64,000 bases of DNA from Microbacterium ulmi. Its GTDB lineage: Bacteria; Actinomycetota; Actinomycetes; Actinomycetales; Microbacteriaceae. The DNA is taken from assembly GCF_011759705.1 (NCBI RefSeq), contig NZ_JAAOZF010000001.1:865152-929151 (forward strand), in the 5' to 3' direction. A program made the position numbers and the translations under genes. The notes beneath the pieces were generated by a model. It saw only the letters and a list, made by a program, of their open reading frames with translations, ran no database searches and had not been told where the DNA came from. Positions 60,338 through 64,000 of the stretch are shown here, piece after piece. The first letter of the stretch is position 1, and every line of letters begins with the position of its first letter.

Positions 60338-61758
60338 CGCGACTCTCCTGCCAGCGCGGACGCGGCACCCTCCCGAGGCCCGGCCAGCGCGGACTCGGCA
60401 CCCTCCGGGACCCCTGCGAGGGCTGCGGCCGCGGGCCCGAGGCCGAGGTCTGCCGTGCGGACGGCCTGGCCCGTCTCGAGCGAGCGGTTTCCCGCGAGTC
60501 CGACCGCCATCGAGCGCACGCCGTCGAGCCAGGATGCCGCACGCCCGAGCGGGTCGTCGGCTCGACCGACGAACACCTCGCGCAGCAGCACGGCGTCGCC
60601 GCCGCCGTGGCCGCCCTCCGCCGCGGGGATCGCGACCTCCTCGGCCGGCTGGAAGTGCCGCTGCACGACGAGCCGCTCCGAGACGGGGCGCGCGTCCTCG
60701 TGCGCGACGGCGTCTGGCCGGGCGCTCGGGTCGACGACGGGCTTGCCGTCCGCTGCGACGAGCACGGCACCGCGCTCGACGACCGTCAGCTCGGCCCGGC
60801 CCGCCGTGCCGTTGACGGCGACGGTGTAGCCCTCCCATGGCGCGTGCGCGTTGAGCGAGTACGACATGGACGCGCCCTGCGCGTAGTCGACGACGAGCGA
60901 GAGGTTGTCCTCGATCGTGATCCCCCGATCGAAGACGTCGCGGTCGCGGAGGTAGCCGTCGTGCCCCTCCTGGTCCAAGTAGAGCCCCTTGAGGGTCTCG
61001 TCGTCGCGGAGGTCGAGGCTGAACGCGTCGCGCAGCGGCGAGTCGACCGACCCGCGCTCGGGGCGCTGCCCGAGTCCGCGACGTGCGGCGTTCTCGGCGC
61101 CGTAGAACCGGAGCCCGCCGCTGGCGAACACGCGGGTCGGGGCATCCGCGATCCACCAGTTGACGAGGTCGAAGTGGTGGCTCGCCTTGTGGATCAGCAG
61201 GCCTCCCGAGTTCGCCTTGTCGCGGTGCCAGCGCCGGAAGTAGTCCGCGCCGTGCGCCGTGTCGAGCACCCACTCGAAATGCACCGACGTCACGTCGCCG
61301 ATCGCCCCGGAGGCGATGACCTGCTTGAGGGCGCTGTTGCGCGGCGAGTAGCGGTAGTTGAACGTCACCGTGACGGAGCGACCCGTGCGCTCCGCGGCCT
61401 CCGCGATGCGGCGGACCCCCTCCTCGCTCGTCGTGAGCGGCTTCTCGACGATCGCGTCGGCGCCGGCCTCGAGCGCCGTCACGACGTGCCCTGCGTGCGT
61501 GAAGTCGGGCGAGGTGATGATGACGCGCTGGATGCCGTGCTCGGCGATCGCCGTCGCGAGCTGCTCCGGCGCGAACCGGAGGGGCGCCGGCGCGCCCGTC
61601 GCGAGAACGCGCGCTTCGTGCCAGTCGAGCCGGCCGTCGTTCGTGTCCGACCAGGCGACGAGCTCGGCGACGTCGGCGTGCGGTCCGGTGATCGCGTCGA
61701 CGTACATCTGCGCGCGCGAGCCCGCGCCGACGAGTGCGTAGCGGATGCGGGAGGTCAT
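60334..61758 (-). CDS. Gfo/Idh/MocA-family oxidoreductase with repeat tail
   Basis: NAD(P)-dependent oxidoreductase of 474 aa. The Rossmann motif is YALVGAGSRAQMYVDAI near 8, the EKP motif is IVEKPLTTSEEG near 110, and NYRYSPRNSALKQVI and LLIHKASHHFDLVNWW belong to the substrate domain. It is longer than most members, with an additional C-terminal region that ends in ALAGVPEGAESALAG and a second LAG-EGA-SALAG copy; the DNA there (60346-60420) is an imperfect direct repeat. The start is ATG at 61758-61756. It lies 28 nt after the second permease gene. Confidence 0.88.
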   Translation of the reverse strand: MTSRIRYALVGAGSRAQMYVDAITGPHADVAELVAWSDTNDGRLDWHEARVLATGAPAPLRFAPEQLATAIAEHGIQRVIITSPDFTHAGHVVTALEAGADAIVEKPLTTSEEGVRRIAEAAERTGRSVTVTFNYRYSPRNSALKQVIASGAIGDVTSVHFEWVLDTAHGADYFRRWHRDKANSGGLLIHKASHHFDLVNWWIADAPTRVFASGGLRFYGAENAARRGLGQRPERGSVDSPLRDAFSLDLRDDETLKGLYLDQEGHDGYLRDRDVFDRGITIEDNLSLVVDYAQGASMSYSLNAHAPWEGYTVAVNGTAGRAELTVVERGAVLVAADGKPVVDPSARPDAVAHEDARPVSERLVVQRHFQPAEEVAIPAAEGGHGGGDAVLLREVFVGRADDPLGRAASWLDGVRSMAVGLAGNRSLETGQAVRTADLGLGPAAAALAGVPEGAESALAGPREGAASALAGESR

Positions 61759-61786
61759 TTCTCTCTTTCGTCGCCGTGCGGCGAGG

Positions 61787-62698
61787 TCACTTGATGCCGG
61801 TCGTGGCGAACCCGCGCAGCAGGAAGCGCTGGCCCACGAGGAACACGATGAACAGGGGCAGGAGCGAGACGACGGACATCGCGAACATCGCGCCGTAGTT
61901 CGAGGACTCCTGCGCGTCGAGGAAGCCCTTGAGCGCCACCTGCGCGGGGAACATCTCGGGGATGCGCAGGTAGATGAGGGGACCGAAGAAGTCGCCCCAC
62001 GTCCAGATGAAGGTGAAGATCGCCGTCGTCGCGATCGCCGGGACCATGAGCGGAAGCGTGATCTGCGCATAGATCCGGAAGTGCCCAGCTCCGTCGATGC
62101 GGGCCGCCTCGAAGATCTCGGTCGGGAGTGCCCGGATGAACTGCACCATGAGGAACACGAAGAACGCGTCCGTCGCGAGGAACTTCGGCACGATGAGCGG
62201 CAGGAACGTGTTGAGCCAGCCGAGCTGCTGGAAGATCACGAACTGCGGGATCAGCACGACCTGGAAGGGAAGCATGATCCCCGTCAGCATGACGGCGAAC
62301 CACAGGTTGCGGTATCGGAAGCGCAGCCGCGCGAACGCGAACGCCGCGAGCGAGCACGAGATCAGGTTCCCGATGATCGCCCCGACCGAGATGATCATCG
62401 AGTTGCCGAGGTACAGCGCGAAGGGCTGCTGCAGGCCGTTCCAGCCGCTGATGTAGTTGTCGAGCGTCAGGTCGGTCGTGAAGATGCTGAGGTCGCGGAA
62501 GATCTCGTCGTTCGGCTTGAGGCTCGACACGACCAGCCAGATCAGCGGGTACAGCATCACGATCGACACGACGACGAGCACGACGTGCTTGAGGATCGAT
62601 CGGACGGTCGCACCGCCCGGGCGACGACGGCGGCGCCCCAGGGCCTTTCCCGTCGTGATGAGCTCGGTCGCCAGCGGGGGCGCGGTTTCAGTCGTCAT
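61787..62698 (-). CDS. CUT1 carbohydrate ABC transporter permease
   Basis: Inner-membrane permease of 303 aa with about six helices and the EAA loop EAARIDGAGHFRIYAQITLP. The start is ATG at 62698-62696, overlapping the preceding permease gene by 11 nt. It pairs with the product of 62688-63653. Neither a binding protein nor an ATPase is encoded in this operon, within the window. Substrate inferred to be a uronate or oligouronide from downstream enzymes. Confidence 0.92.
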   Translation of the reverse strand: MTTETAPPLATELITTGKALGRRRRRPGGATVRSILKHVVLVVVSIVMLYPLIWLVVSSLKPNDEIFRDLSIFTTDLTLDNYISGWNGLQQPFALYLGNSMIISVGAIIGNLISCSLAAFAFARLRFRYRNLWFAVMLTGIMLPFQVVLIPQFVIFQQLGWLNTFLPLIVPKFLATDAFFVFLMVQFIRALPTEIFEAARIDGAGHFRIYAQITLPLMVPAIATTAIFTFIWTWGDFFGPLIYLRIPEMFPAQVALKGFLDAQESSNYGAMFAMSVVSLLPLFIVFLVGQRFLLRGFATTGIK

Positions 62699-63653
62699 AG
62701 AACACCCAGAACTTCGAGAGCCAGAAATTGAACGCCGTGAAGGCTGCGATCACGATGAGCAGGAACCACGCCATCGCGCTCGCGGTGCCCATGTCGTAGT
62801 TGATCCAGCCGGTGCGGTAGAGGAACAGCGTGTAGAACATCGTCGAGTCGGCGGGGCCGCCCGTGCCTCCCGAGACGACGTACGCCTGTGTGAAGGTCTG
62901 GAACGCGAAGATGATCTGCAGCACGAGGTTGAAGAAGATGATCGGCGTCAGCAGCGGAATGGTGATCGAGAAGAACCGGCGGAGCTTGCCCGCTCCGTCC
63001 ATCTCGGCCGCCTCGTAGTACATGTCCGGGATCTGCCGGAGGCCCGCGAGGAAGATCACCATGGGCGACCCGAACGTCCAGATGTGCAGGACGATGATCG
63101 TCCACAGCGCCCAGTCCGGGTGCCCGATCCAGCCGGGCAGGTCGTGGAAGCCGAACCAGCCGAGGAACTCGTTGAAGATGCCGTCCTTCGCGAAGACCTG
63201 GCGCCACAGGATCGCGACGGCGACCGAGCCGCCGAGCAGGCTCGGCAGGTAGAACGCCGAGCGGTAGAACGCCAGGCCCCGCATGCCGCGGTCGAGCACG
63301 AGCGCGAGCGCCAGGGCGAAGGCGAGCTGCAGCGGCACCGACACGAGGACGTACTCCGTCGTGACGCGGAAGGCGTTCCAGAACTGCGCGCTCTGGAACA
63401 TCTTGATGTAGTTCTCGAACCACACGAACTCGGGCGGATTCGCGAACGGGGGCTTCAGGACGTTGTAGTCCGTCAGCGACAGGTAGAGCGACGCCAGCAT
63501 CGGTCCGACGCCCAGCAGCAGAAGGCCGGCGAACCAGGGCAGCAGGAAGAGGTACCCCGCCTTGTTGTCGGGGTAGGCCTTCTTGGGGTCGACCTTGGCG
63601 CCGCCCTTCCGGGAGCTCAGCGCGATGGTGCGCAGCTCGCCGAGACTGCTCAT
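62688..63653 (-). CDS. CUT1 sugar ABC transporter permease
   Basis: Inner-membrane permease of 321 aa with a basic N-terminus and about six helices. The EAA loop is EAAEMDGAGKLRRFFSITIP. The start is ATG at 63653-63651 with a strong GGAGGT 4-5 nt upstream. It is the first gene of the cluster and divergent from a LacI-family gene, with an operator-like palindrome at 63695-63710 between them. The usual preceding binding-protein gene is absent. Confidence 0.92.
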   Translation of the reverse strand: MSSLGELRTIALSSRKGGAKVDPKKAYPDNKAGYLFLLPWFAGLLLLGVGPMLASLYLSLTDYNVLKPPFANPPEFVWFENYIKMFQSAQFWNAFRVTTEYVLVSVPLQLAFALALALVLDRGMRGLAFYRSAFYLPSLLGGSVAVAILWRQVFAKDGIFNEFLGWFGFHDLPGWIGHPDWALWTIIVLHIWTFGSPMVIFLAGLRQIPDMYYEAAEMDGAGKLRRFFSITIPLLTPIIFFNLVLQIIFAFQTFTQAYVVSGGTGGPADSTMFYTLFLYRTGWINYDMGTASAMAWFLLIVIAAFTAFNFWLSKFWVFYDD

Positions 63654-63694
63654 ACGACCTCCTCGTCGTGTGGTCTGCCGTGTGCGGCAGGTTC

Positions 63695-63710
63695 GTGAAA
63701 CCGCTATCAC
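63695..63710. promoter_or_regulatory. LacI-type operator GTGAAACCGCTATCAC
   Basis: A 16-bp palindrome with GTGA arms and a central CCGC/GCGG, located 42-57 bp before the permease start and in the divergent region with the LacI gene. A further half site GTGAAAC lies near 63761. It is the likely control site of the aldarate cluster. Confidence 0.65.
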
Positions 63711-63820
63711 GGGATCATTGAAAGAAGATACCTTGAGAACGACCAGGAATGCACAATCGTGTGAAACTGGCTCCGGACGCACCGCGGCCGCACGCATCTT
63801 TCGCCGACGAAAGGCTGATC

Positions 63821-64000
63821 TTGGCACGTCGCACGGGTCTGACCACGATCGCGGACGTCGCCGCGCGTGCCGGCGTGTCGCCCGCGACGGTCTCCCGCAT
63901 CATGAACGGCCGGTTCGCGGGCGAGCCCGAGATCGCAGAGCGGGTGGATGCCGCGGCCCGCGAGCTCGCGTACTCCCCGAGCCACCTCGGCCGCTCGCTC
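63821..64000 (+). CDS. LacI-family regulator, cut by window end
   Basis: N-terminal 60 codons of a LacI-family repressor: the helix-turn-helix reads LTTIADVAARAGVSPATVSR, followed by IMNGRFAGEPEIAERV. The start chosen is TTG at 63821 with GAAAGG 6 nt upstream; an in-frame ATG at 63749 would add 24 residues and is possible. It is divergent from the aldarate transport/catabolism cluster and probably controls it through the palindrome at 63695. The effector domain lies beyond the window. Confidence 0.85.
   Translation, partial: MARRTGLTTIADVAARAGVSPATVSRIMNGRFAGEPEIAERVDAAARELAYSPSHLGRSL

Overview
The window is about 70% G+C, uses GTG and TTG starts freely, has TANNNT-type -10 boxes, many 4-nt ATGA/GTGA gene overlaps and a striking excess of the word GGATGCC/GGCATCC. 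With the gene content (LacI-regulated sugar clusters, F420/LLM oxidoreductases, GH6 cellulase with CBM2) this points to an actinobacterium of the Micrococcales, most likely Microbacteriaceae (Microbacterium-like). It is a chromosomal segment specialised for plant-polysaccharide and sugar catabolism. I saw no rRNA, tRNA, insertion sequence, prophage or CRISPR array.

Layout. 85-6494 (minus): an alpha-glucoside locus (GH13 alpha-glucosidase, lipoprotein binding protein, two CUT1 permeases) with its own LacI regulator and CTTGCAG-type boxes. 6743-13365: mixed genes (LLM oxidoreductase, intracellular GH10 xylanase, PPOX enzyme, prephenate dehydratase, flavodoxin, phosphoglucomutase, small coiled-coil membrane protein). 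13368-24245 (minus): ten collinear genes that look like one sugar-catabolic system of unknown substrate: Gfo/Idh/MocA oxidoreductase, binding protein, two permeases, YesL, a second Gfo/Idh/MocA enzyme, a DUF993 aldolase-like protein, a TIM-barrel isomerase, a LacI regulator and a glycerate kinase. A GH35 beta-galactosidase (24345-26111) is divergent from it. Near-identical palindromes (GGNAAGCGCT core) occur at three of its promoters. 26328-29835: a LacI regulator divergent from galT-galK. 30096-37091: DUF4190 protein, two hydrolases, an LLM enzyme, an orphan beta-class DNA methyltransferase and a lipoate-protein ligase with permuted domains. 37402-39090: DEAD-box helicase with a Gly/Ser-repeat tail. 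39824-41422: secreted GH6-CBM2 cellulase under a perfect CebR box. 41565-44303: lipase-like hydrolase, MarR regulator and MFS exporter around a shared operator. 44372-55517: a complete L-rhamnose locus (LacI regulator, ABC importer, mutarotase, isomerase, fused aldolase/dehydrogenase, kinase). 55871-63653 (minus): a cluster resembling the oxidative uronate/aldarate route (CUT1 permeases, Gfo enzyme, epimerase/uronate-dehydrogenase-like SDR, KdgD, enolase-superfamily dehydratase, semialdehyde dehydrogenase), with a divergent LacI gene cut by the window end.

How it works together. Secreted cellulase and, presumably, other enzymes release oligosaccharides. Three CUT1 importers, none with its own ATPase, and one CUT2 importer bring in sugars. 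Intracellular GH13, GH10 and GH35 enzymes hydrolyse them, and galT/galK/pgm, the rha genes and the aldarate genes feed central metabolism. Each cluster has its own LacI repressor and palindromic operators.

The most unusual observations are: (i) short tandem-repeat islands that sit in convergent (3'-3') gene junctions, the largest being a nine-copy 66-74 bp array with a four-unit higher-order structure at 39181-39790; (ii) the uncharacterised Gfo-DUF993-TIM barrel-glycerate kinase system with its shared operators; (iii) two copies of the same 12-bp inverted pair with 58/59-bp spacing in two unrelated coding sequences; and (iv) a 48-codon frame that joins the aldolase/dehydrogenase and rhaB genes by ATGA overlaps at both ends. 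All assignments were made by reading translated sequence; no database search was run.
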